A DNA stretch of 26,107 nucleotides from positions 1-26,107 of the forward strand of contig JANLUX010000313.1 in assembly GCA_031363705.1 (NCBI GenBank). Reading direction: 5' to 3'. Origin of the DNA: JANLUX01 sp031363705. GTDB taxonomy: Bacteria; Bacteroidota; Bacteroidia; AKYH767-A; OLB10. Within the stretch, counting starts at the first letter, position 1. Every line of letters starts with the position of its first letter. Shown piece by piece: positions 1-7,775 of the stretch. A program made the translations under genes and the position numbers. The notes under the pieces are model-generated. The model was not told the DNA's origin. It saw only the letters and a program-made list of their open reading frames with translations, and ran no database searches.

Positions 1-95
1 AGTTGATAATGGACAATTAAATGAAAAGGAAACAAAAAAAATGAATAGCGAACATTCACTGTCCACTGTCAACTCTCCATTGTCCACTGATTATG
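1..95. repeat. Short-word repeat block at the window edge
   Basis: A G-rich arm (1-18, with TGGACAAT) faces a C-rich arm (about 55-90) built from CACTGTC, CAACTCTCC and ATTGTCCACTG words. The same vocabulary recurs at 1736-1790 and 2209-2316, so these belong to one local family. The block is cut by the window start, so its full size is unknown. The right arm lies inside the first codons of the downstream ATPase gene. Confidence 0.7.
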
Positions 96-1006
96 CTGTT
101 GTACTTAATAACATCACAAAGACTTATGGGAAAGAAAAAAAAGTTGCAGTTGATAATGTTTCCTTTTCCGTTAGCAAAGGAGAATTGTTTGGATTGATTG
201 GTGCAGATGGTGCAGGCAAGACAAGTATTTTTCGCATGCTCACAACATTGCTTTTGCCTGATGGCGGTAATGCAACAGTAGATGGACATGATGTTGTTAA
301 AAACTACAAACACATTCGCAATAACATTGGTTACATGCCGGGAAAATTTTCTTTGTATCCTGATTTAACTGTTGAAGAAAATCTGAATTTTTTTGCAACT
401 GTATTCGCAACAAGTGTTGCAGAAAATTATGAATTGATAAAAGATATTTATGTACAGATAGAACCATTTAAAACACGGAGAGCAGGTAAATTATCCGGTG
501 GCATGAAACAAAAACTGGCTTTATGCTGTGCACTCATACATAAACCAAGAGTGTTATTATTAGATGAACCTACCACGGGTGTCGATCCTGTCTCAAGAAA
601 AGAATTCTGGGAAATGCTCAAACGCTTAAAGCAACAAAACATTACAATAGTTGTTTCCACGCCATATATGGACGAAGCTTCATTATGCGACAGAATTGCT
701 TTAATACAAAACGGAAAAATTTTATCAATCAATACACCGGATGAAATTGTTAAATCTTTCCCCAGGAAATTATATAAAATCAAGGCGGATAACATGTACA
801 AGCTGTTAAAAGATTTAACAGGTTATCAAAATACTGCGAGCTGTTTCACTTTTGGTGAATACCTGCATTTATCACTAAAGAATGATGATGAACAATCAAG
901 AGCGGCTTTATTGAAACATCTTGAAAACAACAAACACCTTAATGTGGAAATAAAATCAATTGTACCAACCATTGAAGACTGTTTTATAAATTTATTAAAG
1001 AACTGA
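41..1006 (+). CDS. ABC transporter ATP-binding protein, YbhF N-half-like
   Basis: Cytoplasmic nucleotide-binding subunit of an ABC-2 type exporter. Visible motifs are Walker A GADGAGKTS (residues 54-62), signature LSGGMKQ (151-157) and Walker B VLLLDE (171-176) followed by PTTGVDP. The GxDGAGKT form of Walker A is, from memory, typical of the first ATPase domain of YbhF. The C-terminal 80 or so residues form the accessory domain seen in this family. It overlaps almost end to start with the next ATPase (stop at 1006, ATG at 1008); the two together equal one full YbhF, so they probably act as a heterodimer with the permeases at 2321 and 3447. Residues 5-17 (HSLSTVNSPLSTD) are encoded by the word repeat, so the true start is uncertain; no in-frame ATG exists between codon 1 and the conserved domain. 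AAAGGA lies upstream of the ATG. Confidence 0.9.
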   Translation: MNSEHSLSTVNSPLSTDYAVVLNNITKTYGKEKKVAVDNVSFSVSKGELFGLIGADGAGKTSIFRMLTTLLLPDGGNATVDGHDVVKNYKHIRNNIGYMPGKFSLYPDLTVEENLNFFATVFATSVAENYELIKDIYVQIEPFKTRRAGKLSGGMKQKLALCCALIHKPRVLLLDEPTTGVDPVSRKEFWEMLKRLKQQNITIVVSTPYMDEASLCDRIALIQNGKILSINTPDEIVKSFPRKLYKIKADNMYKLLKDLTGYQNTASCFTFGEYLHLSLKNDDEQSRAALLKHLENNKHLNVEIKSIVPTIEDCFINLLKN

Positions 1007-1007
1007 A

Positions 1008-1751
1008 ATGAAAGAAACAGTAATCAAAACAGAAAATCTTACCAAACGGTTCGGGGATTTCATTGCGGCAAACGAAATCACTTTTGAAGTTTACAAGGGA
1101 GAAATATTCGGTTTTCTCGGAGCTAACGGTGCGGGAAAAACTACTGCCATGAGAATGCTTTGTGGTCTTTCAACACCAAGTTCAGGAAAAGCACACATTG
1201 CAGGTTTTGATGTTTATAAACAAACAGAACAGATCAAAAAAAATATCGGTTACATGAGTCAGAAGTTTTCATTGTATGAAGACCTAACGGTTTTAGAAAA
1301 CATAAAATTCTTTGGTGGCATATATGGTTTGAGTGGTAAAAATATTAAATCAAAAAGCGAAGAACTAATAACGCAACTGGGATTGCAAAATGAAAAAAAT
1401 AAATTGGTCGGGTCGCTGCCATTGGGCTGGAAACAAAAATTATCTTTTTCAGTAGCAGTGCTGCATCAGCCTAAAATTGTTTTTTTAGATGAACCGACAA
1501 GTGGTGTTGATCCTGTAACACGGAGACAATTCTGGGATTTGATTTATGCTGCTGTGGATAGCGGAGTCACCATCTTCGTGACCACACACTATATGGACGA
1601 AGCAGAATATTGTAACCGCATTTCTATAATGGTTGATGGTCGAATAAAGGCTCTTGATACACCTGGTAATTTAAAACAACAATTTAATGCAAACTCTATG
1701 GATGAAGTATTTTTTGAATTAGCAAGAGAAGCGAAGAGAGTTGATAGTTGA
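1008..1751 (+). CDS. ABC transporter ATP-binding protein, YbhF C-half-like
   Basis: Second ATPase of the exporter. Walker A is GANGAGKTT (38-46) and Walker B is FLDEPTSGVDP. The signature is LPLGWKQ (137-143) in place of LSGGxxQ. A degenerate LPLG signature is usual for the second domain of YbhF-type ATPases, so this is a family trait and not damage. The natural C-terminus, SMDEVFFELAREAKR, is followed by only VDS and a TGA that are spelled by the start of the inverted repeat at 1736-1790; the repeat has therefore supplied the stop codon. It starts 2 nt after the previous stop, implying translational coupling. The permease genes resume at 2321, after the inserted four-helix-bundle gene. Confidence 0.92.
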   Translation: MKETVIKTENLTKRFGDFIAANEITFEVYKGEIFGFLGANGAGKTTAMRMLCGLSTPSSGKAHIAGFDVYKQTEQIKKNIGYMSQKFSLYEDLTVLENIKFFGGIYGLSGKNIKSKSEELITQLGLQNEKNKLVGSLPLGWKQKLSFSVAVLHQPKIVFLDEPTSGVDPVTRRQFWDLIYAAVDSGVTIFVTTHYMDEAEYCNRISIMVDGRIKALDTPGNLKQQFNANSMDEVFFELAREAKRVDS

Positions 1752-1790
1752 GAGTGGACAGTTGAGAGTGGAGAGTGGACAGTGGAGAGG
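1736..1790. repeat. Left inverted arm of the four-helix-bundle element
   Basis: G-rich words (GTTGAGAGTGGACAGT variants) fill this stretch. Positions 1740-1762 match the reverse complement of 2291-2313 at 21 of 23 positions (differences at the 8th and 17th bases). The inner part (about 1761-1785) is also broadly complementary to the inner right arm (about 2210-2244). Outer ends thus pair with outer ends and inner with inner, enclosing the gene at 1794-2177. Confidence 0.85.
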
Positions 1791-1793
1791 TTA

Positions 1794-2177
1794 ATGTCGA
1801 TAAATAATATAAATAAAATGGAAAATGGAGTTGCGGTAAAGTCATATTCTTTCGCTATTAAAACTGTTAAGATTTATAAATTTCTTAATGAATACAAAAA
1901 AGAGTTTGTGCTTTCAAAGCAGTTATTAAGAAGCGGAACGGCAATAGGCGCATTGATTAAGGAGGCGGAACATGCACAATCAAAAGCTGATTTTTTAAAT
2001 AAAATGAACATTGCATTGAAAGAAGCGAATGAAACTGAATACTGGCTAATGTTATTAAGAGATACGGAATATCTTGAAGAGAAAATGCACAATGATATAA
2101 ATGCTGATTGCACAGAACTCCTCCGTATGCTAATAAGCATCGTTAAGACAACAAAAGAAAACCTCAACAGAAAATAA
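1794..2177 (+). CDS. Four helix bundle protein (TIGR02436 / S23 family)
   Basis: A small all-helical protein of the family first described from open reading frames inside 23S rRNA intervening sequences and also related to the diversity-generating-retroelement accessory protein Avd. Recognisable family features are the N-terminal SYSFAIKTVKIYKFL, then LSKQLLRSGTAIGALIKEAEHAQSKADFLNKM..., the EANETEYWLMLL helix and the final C-terminal helix. An upstream in-frame GTG at 1782 lies in the repeat and is unlikely; ATG 1794 or ATG 1818 (MENGVAVKSYS) fits the family better. It sits between the ATPase and permease genes of a transporter operon, in the same direction, inside inverted repeats. Its molecular function is unknown; family members that have been studied form ring-like oligomers with a basic surface. 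Nothing suggests a role in transport. Confidence 0.85.
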   Translation: MSINNINKMENGVAVKSYSFAIKTVKIYKFLNEYKKEFVLSKQLLRSGTAIGALIKEAEHAQSKADFLNKMNIALKEANETEYWLMLLRDTEYLEEKMHNDINADCTELLRMLISIVKTTKENLNRK

Positions 2178-2208
2178 AGAATGATTCGCAAGAAGAATTT
2201 AAAAAAAT

Positions 2209-2316
2209 TCACTGTCAATTCTCCACCCTCAATTCTCAACTGATAAAGTTCACTATCAATTCTCAACCATCAATTCTCAATTGATAAAACACTGTCAACT
2301 CTCAATTATCAACTGA
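2209..2316. repeat. Right inverted arm of the four-helix-bundle element
   Basis: C-rich words (CACTGTCAATTCTC, CAACTGATAAA, CACTATCAATTCTCAACC and similar) occur in three or four imperfect blocks, each ending in (C/A)AACTGATAAA or a close relative. It is about twice as long as the left arm (1736-1790), so the pairing has internal loops. It ends 4 nt before the permease ATG at 2321, so the permease translation-initiation region lies against the base of the predicted stem. Confidence 0.85.
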
Positions 2317-2320
2317 ATAA

Positions 2321-3427
2321 ATGCATCAATTTTTAACATTCGTAAAAAAAGAATTCACGCATGTGTTTCGTGACAGGAAAACGCTGCTCATTTTGTTTGG
2401 ATTGCCCATTGTACAAATAATGATTTTTGGTTTTGCGTTAACCAACGAAGTTAAAAATGCAAAGATTGTAGTGATGGACAATGCAAAAGATATTGGAACA
2501 CAACAAATCATTTCAAAAATAGAAGCGAGCGATTATTTTGAAATTGAAAACGCAGCAATGAACAGGAACGAAATTGAAGCTGCATTCAGAACAGGTAAAA
2601 TTAAAATGGCATTGGTCTTTCCCGAAAACTTTTATCATGATTTGATGCATCAGAATAAAGCTCCGCTTCAGATCATTACTGACGCATCGGATCCAAACAC
2701 GGCAAACACACTTACTAATTATGTTACATCAATAATAATTGATTATCAGAGTGAACAAAACAAGTTTGCATTACAACCCTATCAAATTATTCCAGAAATA
2801 CGAATGTTGTATAACCCGCAGTTAAAAGGTGTTCACAATTTCGTTCCTGGCGTGATGGCATTAGTGCTGATGCTTGTGTGCGTTATGATGACTGCTATTT
2901 CTATCGTGAAAGAAAAAGAAACCGGCACCATGGAAATTTTATTGGTCTCTCCCTTTAAACCGCTACTGGTTATTATTTCCAAAGCAGTACCTTATCTTAT
3001 TTTATCATTAGTAAATGTGGTTACCATATTATTGTTAAGTGTTTTTGTTCTTGAGCTTCCCATTAACGGAAGTGTACTGCTACTGTTTGCTGAAAGCACT
3101 TTATTTATCATCACCTGTTTATCAATTGGATTGCTTATTTCCGTGAGGACAGATTCACAGCAGACGGCAATGCTGATATCATTAATGGGAATGCTGTTGC
3201 CTACCATACTACTCAGCGGGTTTATGTTCCCGATTGAAAATATGCCTGTGGCTCTTCAGATAATTTCCAACATAGTGCCTGCAAAATGGTATTACATAAT
3301 TGTGAAATCAATCATGATTAAAGGTGTGGGATTTTCTGCTATCTGGAAAGAAACAATAATCTTATTTGGCATGACACTGTTTTTTCTGGCAGTGAGCATG
3401 AAAAATTTTAAAATCCGTTTGGCCTGA
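2321..3427 (+). CDS. ABC-2 type permease (YbhS/YbhR-like), first
   Basis: Integral membrane subunit of the drug/export transporter. It has one N-terminal membrane segment (about residues 20-42), a long extracytoplasmic domain (about 43-170) and five or so C-terminal membrane segments. The conserved IVKEKETGTMEILLVSP stretch near residue 195 is the hallmark of the ABC2_membrane_3 family. Length (368) is typical. Paired with the permease 19 nt downstream; together with the two ATPases it gives the YbhF-S-R set. The HlyD-like periplasmic adaptor normally found with these genes is not in the window and would be expected upstream. The start codon follows the right repeat arm directly, so the repeat is in its leader. 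Confidence 0.9.
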   Translation: MHQFLTFVKKEFTHVFRDRKTLLILFGLPIVQIMIFGFALTNEVKNAKIVVMDNAKDIGTQQIISKIEASDYFEIENAAMNRNEIEAAFRTGKIKMALVFPENFYHDLMHQNKAPLQIITDASDPNTANTLTNYVTSIIIDYQSEQNKFALQPYQIIPEIRMLYNPQLKGVHNFVPGVMALVLMLVCVMMTAISIVKEKETGTMEILLVSPFKPLLVIISKAVPYLILSLVNVVTILLLSVFVLELPINGSVLLLFAESTLFIITCLSIGLLISVRTDSQQTAMLISLMGMLLPTILLSGFMFPIENMPVALQIISNIVPAKWYYIIVKSIMIKGVGFSAIWKETIILFGMTLFFLAVSMKNFKIRLA

Positions 3428-3446
3428 GAAATAAATAATAAATCTG

Positions 3447-4565
3447 ATGAAGACATTAAAATATCTTTTACAAAAAGAGTTCAGGCAGATTTTCCGTAAC
3501 AAATCAATTGTTGCTATTATTATGGCAGTACCTGTTGTTCAGATATTAATCCTTCCGTTAGCAGCTGATTACGAAGTAAAAAATATTAATCTCTCCATTG
3601 TTGATCATGATCACTCAAGCTATTCAGAAAAATTAATTTCAAAAATTACTGCCTCAGGCTACTTCAGGCTTACCGGATATAATACATCTTTTACAGAAGC
3701 TCTTAAATTAATTGAAGCAGATAAAGCAGATTTGATACTGGAAATTCCACAGGAGTTTGAACGTAATTTAATTCGGGAGAACCAACAAAAAATATTTATT
3801 GCAGTAAATGCAATCAATGGAACAAAAGCAAATTTGGGCGGCTCTTATCTCAATACAATCATCAGGGATTTTAACGCAGAAATTCGTTTACAACTTATAT
3901 CTCCCTCAAAATTCAATACAATACCAACGATTGAAATAACCAGCTCTAACTGGTTTAATCCTCTAATGAATTATAAATTTTTTATGGTGCCTGGTATCCT
4001 TGCCATTTTATTAACGATGATTGGCGGATATCTTTCTGCATTAAATATTGTTAAAGAAAAAGAAATCGGTACGATAGAACAAATCAATGTTACACCAATT
4101 AAAAAACATTTGTTTATACTGGGTAAGATCATTCCATTCTGGGCTCTTGGACTAATTGTATTTACATTAGGTTTAACTGTGTCATGGTTGGTTTATGGTA
4201 TAGTTCCGCTCGGAAGTCTGGGATTGTTGTATGGATTTGTTGCAGTTTATCTTTTTGCAGTTTTAGGATTTGGTTTATTGATATCTACCTTCTGCGACAC
4301 ACAACAACAAGCCATGTTCATTGCATTTTTCTTTATGATGATTTTTATTTTAATGAGCGGTTTATTCACCTCCATTGATAGCATGCCGGATTGGGCACAA
4401 ATGATAGCGAAACTAAATCCGGTAACTTATATGATTGATGTGATGCGAATGATTGTGTTAAAAGGAAGTGGATTTGATGACATAAAATTTCATTTACTAA
4501 AAGTTATATTTTTTGCTATCGTATTAAACAGTTGGGCAGTTTTCAATTACAAGAAAACATCGTAA
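3447..4565 (+). CDS. ABC-2 type permease (YbhS/YbhR-like), second
   Basis: Partner permease with the same plan as its neighbour: N-terminal membrane helix (VAIIMAVPVVQILILPLA), a periplasmic domain to about residue 175, then five or six membrane helices, with the conserved NIVKEKEIGTIEQINVTP stretch near residue 205. The two permeases are clearly paralogous. Last gene of the operon; I see no clear hairpin terminator immediately downstream. Confidence 0.9.
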   Translation: MKTLKYLLQKEFRQIFRNKSIVAIIMAVPVVQILILPLAADYEVKNINLSIVDHDHSSYSEKLISKITASGYFRLTGYNTSFTEALKLIEADKADLILEIPQEFERNLIRENQQKIFIAVNAINGTKANLGGSYLNTIIRDFNAEIRLQLISPSKFNTIPTIEITSSNWFNPLMNYKFFMVPGILAILLTMIGGYLSALNIVKEKEIGTIEQINVTPIKKHLFILGKIIPFWALGLIVFTLGLTVSWLVYGIVPLGSLGLLYGFVAVYLFAVLGFGLLISTFCDTQQQAMFIAFFFMMIFILMSGLFTSIDSMPDWAQMIAKLNPVTYMIDVMRMIVLKGSGFDDIKFHLLKVIFFAIVLNSWAVFNYKKTS

Positions 4566-4859
4566 AAAATTTGTTGCTGAATTTTTTCACGGATGAAAAT
4601 AAATAAAGGCGTTCCGTTACCCGCCAGTTCTTCACGATGATCCGGATGAGCAAAGAAAGCTTTGAACGAAGGTGTGTGTTATGATAAACATCAGTTAGAA
4701 AGCTGACATTGATCATTGCTATATTGAACCCGCTGATACATTTTTGCTTTTCGATAAACAAGTAATAGCAGTTATCTAAAAAAAATGAAAAGTGTAGCTT
4801 CAAATATCAGATGGAAATATTTTCAATAAAATTAATTCTACCATTAAATAAAAACTGCC
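4566..4859. other. Gene-free stretch
   Basis: No convincing gene, hairpin terminator or phylum-type promoter found. A short ATG-initiated frame at 4593 runs only 15 codons before a TGA. The longer minus-strand frame crossing this stretch overlaps the permease end and looks like nothing known. Confidence 0.5.
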
Positions 4860-5117
4860 ATGATTAATAACGCTTATGTACATTGGAACGAGGAAGAATC
4901 CAACGTTCATGTAAACATCAATATTGACAAACCTGTTCAGATAAAAGCAGAAATGTGTGATGGCACAGGTAAATGTGTAGCCAATGTATTCGATAAGCTA
5001 TGCAAACAGGGAGAGGTTAACGCTGTGAAAAAAATAAAAGATATTGCTAAAGGACTTTATGTGATGAAGTTTAGTTCAAATGAAGGCCAGAATGTAATCC
5101 GATTCAAAGTGCATTAG
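4860..5117 (+). CDS. Small protein resembling a lone T9SS sorting domain
   Basis: 85 residues with no signal peptide. From about residue 15 to the end it follows the pattern of a Por-secretion C-terminal domain: short beta strands (VHVNINIDKPVQIKAEM), a DGTGKCVANVF turn where these domains have xDxxGKxV, then an AKGLYVMKFSSNEGQNVIRFKV ending that mirrors the usual GxYxVxxxxGxxxxxKKxxx. The YPNP-type start motif is missing. It may be a cytoplasmic stand-alone beta-sandwich, or the tail of a larger secreted protein whose front has been lost. Converges on the FN3 protein across a bidirectional terminator. Confidence 0.65.
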   Translation: MINNAYVHWNEEESNVHVNINIDKPVQIKAEMCDGTGKCVANVFDKLCKQGEVNAVKKIKDIAKGLYVMKFSSNEGQNVIRFKVH

Positions 5118-5209
5118 TTGGCTCTATCCATTTTATTTGAATCAGATAATTAACAATGTATATATAACAGGATTTTTCAAAGGCACAGAAACATCATTCC
5201 CGTAAAAAA

Positions 5210-5244
5210 AAACAAACCGGGTTATTGTTAACACCGGTTTGTTT
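5210..5244. terminator. Bidirectional intrinsic terminator
   Basis: AAACAAACCGG (5210-5220) pairs with CCGGTTTGTTT (5234-5244); GTTA/TAAC in the loop extends the stem. A-run on the left and T-run on the right make it usable for both convergent genes (4860-5117 and 5260-6168). Confidence 0.85.
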
Positions 5245-5259
5245 TTGTCAGTGAAGAAA

Positions 5260-6168
5260 TTATTTCGAGATGCTTATTTTTTTATTGAAGGTTTCATTAC
5301 CTTTAGTGATAACAACATTGTATAAACCATCAGGCAATTCGACTACTGATAATTTCTGAGTACTACCCTCTGAAGTTAAATTCTTTGTAAACATTAATTT
5401 ACCTGCAAGATCATAAACTGCCACCGAAGTATTTAATGTTGACATTTCACCAAATGAAATATTAATTTCATCAGTTGCAGGATTTGGATAAACATTCACT
5501 TGCGTGCTTACTTCATCATTTGTATTGCTTAATCGTGGAGCACTTGTTGTAAAATTTCTCCATGCTGACCATGGTCCTATTGTACCATTGCAATTAGAGC
5601 GAACCTTAAACTTATAATTGGATGAAGAATTTAATCCTGTTATATCAAAGAATAAAGCACTCGTATTTACTATTCGCAAATAGTCAACATTATTTCCTGA
5701 TGCATCTTCAATTCTCACACGGTAACTGGTTGCTCCGGTAGAAGTCCAACGCAGTCTTGCTCCTGATGAAGTAATGTTGGTGGGTGCCAGCGTTGCAGGA
5801 ATACCACACGTGCTGGAAGCTGATCCTGCATTAAATGCAATTGCAGGTGAATAGTTGGAATGAGTGCTACCACAATTAGAACGCACCTTGAATTTGTAAC
5901 GGGCATTTGCAGTTAAACCTGAAACGGTTAAGAAAGTGTCGCTAACAGTATTTTCTAAATGAAAAAAGCTTGTGTTAGGAGATTCATTGTCCACTTGCAC
6001 CTGATACGAATTGGCACCTGCTACTGTATGCCAGGTTAATTTTTCAGTAGTCGAATTTATGGGTGCAGCAGCCAATCCGGTTGGAATAGCACAGCTTTGG
6101 GAAAATCCCTGATTTACCATTGCGATAATTAAGAAGGCTATCGCAGCCAGTTTGTTTGTGTTTTTCAT
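5260..6168 (-). CDS. Secreted fibronectin type III protein with T9SS sorting domain
   Basis: Residues 1-24 are a Sec signal peptide ending GFSQ. Two FN3 domains follow (about 25-115 and 118-208), each opening with CxIPxxLA and ending with YKFKVRSNC-type strand text, a common arrangement in Bacteroidota surface proteins. Residues 222-302 are a type A T9SS sorting domain: VNVYPNPATDEINISF, then VYDLAGKLMF and LPDGLYNVVITKGNETFNKKISI. It should be exported by Sec, carried through the outer membrane by T9SS and attached to the surface or released. There is no enzyme domain; adhesion or scaffolding is a guess. It stands alone, with the terminator at 5210-5244 downstream. Confidence 0.92.
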   Translation of the reverse strand: MKNTNKLAAIAFLIIAMVNQGFSQSCAIPTGLAAAPINSTTEKLTWHTVAGANSYQVQVDNESPNTSFFHLENTVSDTFLTVSGLTANARYKFKVRSNCGSTHSNYSPAIAFNAGSASSTCGIPATLAPTNITSSGARLRWTSTGATSYRVRIEDASGNNVDYLRIVNTSALFFDITGLNSSSNYKFKVRSNCNGTIGPWSAWRNFTTSAPRLSNTNDEVSTQVNVYPNPATDEINISFGEMSTLNTSVAVYDLAGKLMFTKNLTSEGSTQKLSVVELPDGLYNVVITKGNETFNKKISISK

Positions 6169-6294
6169 AAGATTTAGATTTTAAATTGAATGCAAGTGTA
6201 TTCACAGCAAAATAATAACGTTAATAAAAATGATTGAATAGGGAAATATGCAAGCTTAAGAAGATATCAGGAAGGTTTAAATCCACAAATAAAA

Positions 6295-6326
6295 AACGCT
6301 TGTTAAACAAAAAGTTAACAAGCGTT
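6295..6326 (-). terminator. Terminator of the tRNA-Lys gene
   Basis: Perfect 12-bp stem, AACGCTTGTTAA (6295-6306) with TTAACAAGCGTT (6315-6326), 8-nt loop; on the minus strand it is followed by a T-run. It lies 16 nt beyond the tRNA 3' end. Confidence 0.85.
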
Positions 6327-6342
6327 ATGATGATGTTATTGT

Positions 6343-6414
6343 GATCCCGCTGGGGCTCGAACCCAGGACCCCTACATTAAAAGTGTAATGCTCTACCAGC
6401 TGAGCTACGGAATC
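6343..6414 (-). tRNA. tRNA-Lys (anticodon TTT)
   Basis: Minus-strand 72-nt cloverleaf: acceptor GATTCCG/CGGGATC (one T-G wobble), D arm GCTC/GAGC with AGCTGGTA loop, anticodon stem TTACA/TGTAG with loop CTTTTAA giving anticodon TTT, T arm CTGGG/CCCAG with TTCGAGC loop. No CCA is encoded. Own promoter and terminator flank it. Confidence 0.96.
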
Positions 6415-6465
6415 GGATCTTTCGATCTTTGGTCAACTCTTAGTCATGTAGGCTAAAAGCGCGCG

Positions 6466-6497
6466 CAAAAATAGGATTTCTATTCTTTTAAATCCAA
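6466..6497 (-). promoter_or_regulatory. Probable promoter of tRNA-Lys
   Basis: Reading the minus strand: TTG (6495-6497), 21-nt spacer, TATTTTTG (6466-6473). This matches the Bacteroidota -33 TTG / -7 TAnnTTTG pattern. A GCGCGC stretch follows, where rRNA/tRNA promoters often have a GC-rich discriminator. Confidence 0.6.
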
Positions 6498-6561
6498 AAT
6501 CATTGAATTATTATTCAACATCTGGTGAAACTGTTGGTAATCAATAAAAAGTATTTCATTT

Positions 6562-7725
6562 TTATTGAACCGGAGCCCGTTTAAATTCTTTTGTACGATC
6601 AAAAAGATAGCGATAGGTGATAAATGTCTGATGCAATGTGGCTCCCAGGTTTTCAGTTATCTTAATCATTTTAGGATTAAAATCTCCTATCCAGCTTAGC
6701 ACGGTGTCTTTATAATGTCCTTTCGGAACAATGGTTTTCTCCGCATAAACTATCAATGCTGCCTCCAACCCTTTTCCCTGCCATTCCTTTACCACTCCAA
6801 AAACAACACCTGTCATCCTTGTAGGAGTTTTCTTTAATTTATGATAAACGAAAATTAATTTACCTAACCAATTCAGGTTTCCTTTTACATAACGGAATAT
6901 CTGGTTCAGCTCAGGAAGATTAATATAAAAAGCAACAGGTTTATTTTTATGATAAATAAAAATAATGATGTCAGGATCAATTGCCGGCTTCATTGACTTC
7001 AAAAGCTTTAATGCTGTTTCCGGTTTCATTTCTTTAAAATGCTCTAAACCTGACCATGCACCATTATACACTGCCCGAAAATCTTCTGCTATTTTTTCGA
7101 TAGATTTTCCACGAATGTTGCTCATGCTGAAATCAGGATCATTATTAAGCTGGCTGTACTTGCGGATAAAAATGGGTTGAGCAGGTATGCGTATATCACG
7201 CCAGAAAACAAATTGCCTGAAATAATCCTGAAAGCCATACGATTCAAAAAATTGACGGTAATACGGCTGATGATAATTCAATGGATAAATGGGTGGCTCA
7301 TCAAAACAATCAATCTGCAATCCCCAAAACTGATTTCTGTCTCCAAAATTCACTGGTCCGTCCATGGCTTCCATTCCTTTTGATTGAAGCCAGTTTTTGC
7401 AAGCATCAAAAAGTTTGTAAGCTGATTGCTCATCATTCACACATTCAAAAAAACCCATTCCTGCTGTAGGCTGATCAAATGATTTTGCTGTGGCAGGATG
7501 AAAGAATGCCGCCACTCTTCCTATCAATTCTCCATTTTCATTTTTTAACAACCAGCGGATTACTTCACCTCCATCCTTAATTAATTTATTTTTTTCAGGA
7601 TCGAAAATCTTTTCTACGTCTTGTTTCAGGTGAGGGATCCATTGCGGAATGTTTTTATAAATAATAAAAGGTACATGGTGAAAATCTTTTACATCACTTG
7701 TACTTCTAACTTCGATTAACTGCAT
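6562..7725 (-). CDS. YghO-like GNAT-fold acetyltransferase-related protein
   Basis: 387-residue cytoplasmic protein of the YghO-type family. The recognisable text is IYKNIPQWIPHLKQDVEKIFDPEKN near the N-terminus, then GRVAAFFHP, the GFFECVNDEQSAYKLFDACKNWLQSKGMEAMDGPVNFGDRNQFWGL block and a second GNAT-like half with VVKEWQGKGLEAALIVYAEKTI. The acceptor substrate of this family is not established, so I name only the fold. Divergent from the SDR gene; only 50 nt separate the two start codons, so promoters overlap. Confidence 0.8.
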   Translation of the reverse strand: MQLIEVRSTSDVKDFHHVPFIIYKNIPQWIPHLKQDVEKIFDPEKNKLIKDGGEVIRWLLKNENGELIGRVAAFFHPATAKSFDQPTAGMGFFECVNDEQSAYKLFDACKNWLQSKGMEAMDGPVNFGDRNQFWGLQIDCFDEPPIYPLNYHQPYYRQFFESYGFQDYFRQFVFWRDIRIPAQPIFIRKYSQLNNDPDFSMSNIRGKSIEKIAEDFRAVYNGAWSGLEHFKEMKPETALKLLKSMKPAIDPDIIIFIYHKNKPVAFYINLPELNQIFRYVKGNLNWLGKLIFVYHKLKKTPTRMTGVVFGVVKEWQGKGLEAALIVYAEKTIVPKGHYKDTVLSWIGDFNPKMIKITENLGATLHQTFITYRYLFDRTKEFKRAPVQ

Positions 7726-7739
7726 ATACTTGCCCGGGC

Positions 7740-7769
7740 TTGCGCCAAAATTAGATTAATATACATTTG
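7740..7769 (+). promoter_or_regulatory. Promoter of the SDR operon
   Basis: TTG (7740-7742), exactly 19 nt, TACATTTG (7762-7769): a full match to the Bacteroidota consensus. Expected transcription start is about 5-8 nt further on, which coincides with the tandem ATGs at 7776 and 7779, suggesting a leaderless or nearly leaderless mRNA. On the other strand CAAAATTA (7746-7753) reads TAATTTTG, a -7 box for the acetyltransferase gene, without a clear TTG. Confidence 0.7.
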
Positions 7770-7775
7770 CGTTCG

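Noticed and set aside
1416..1436. Degenerate LPLGWKQ signature as a sign that the second ATPase is dead
   Set aside because: The same LPLG form is usual in the second ATPase domain of YbhF-type proteins.
1736..2316. Ordinary insertion sequence with terminal inverted repeats
   Set aside because: The enclosed protein is a four-helix-bundle with no transposase motif, and I see no target-site duplication at the borders.
4543..4803. 86-codon minus-strand frame between permease and small sorting-domain-like gene
   Set aside because: It overlaps the permease end, has no recognisable motif and a composition like shadow frames of AT-rich DNA.
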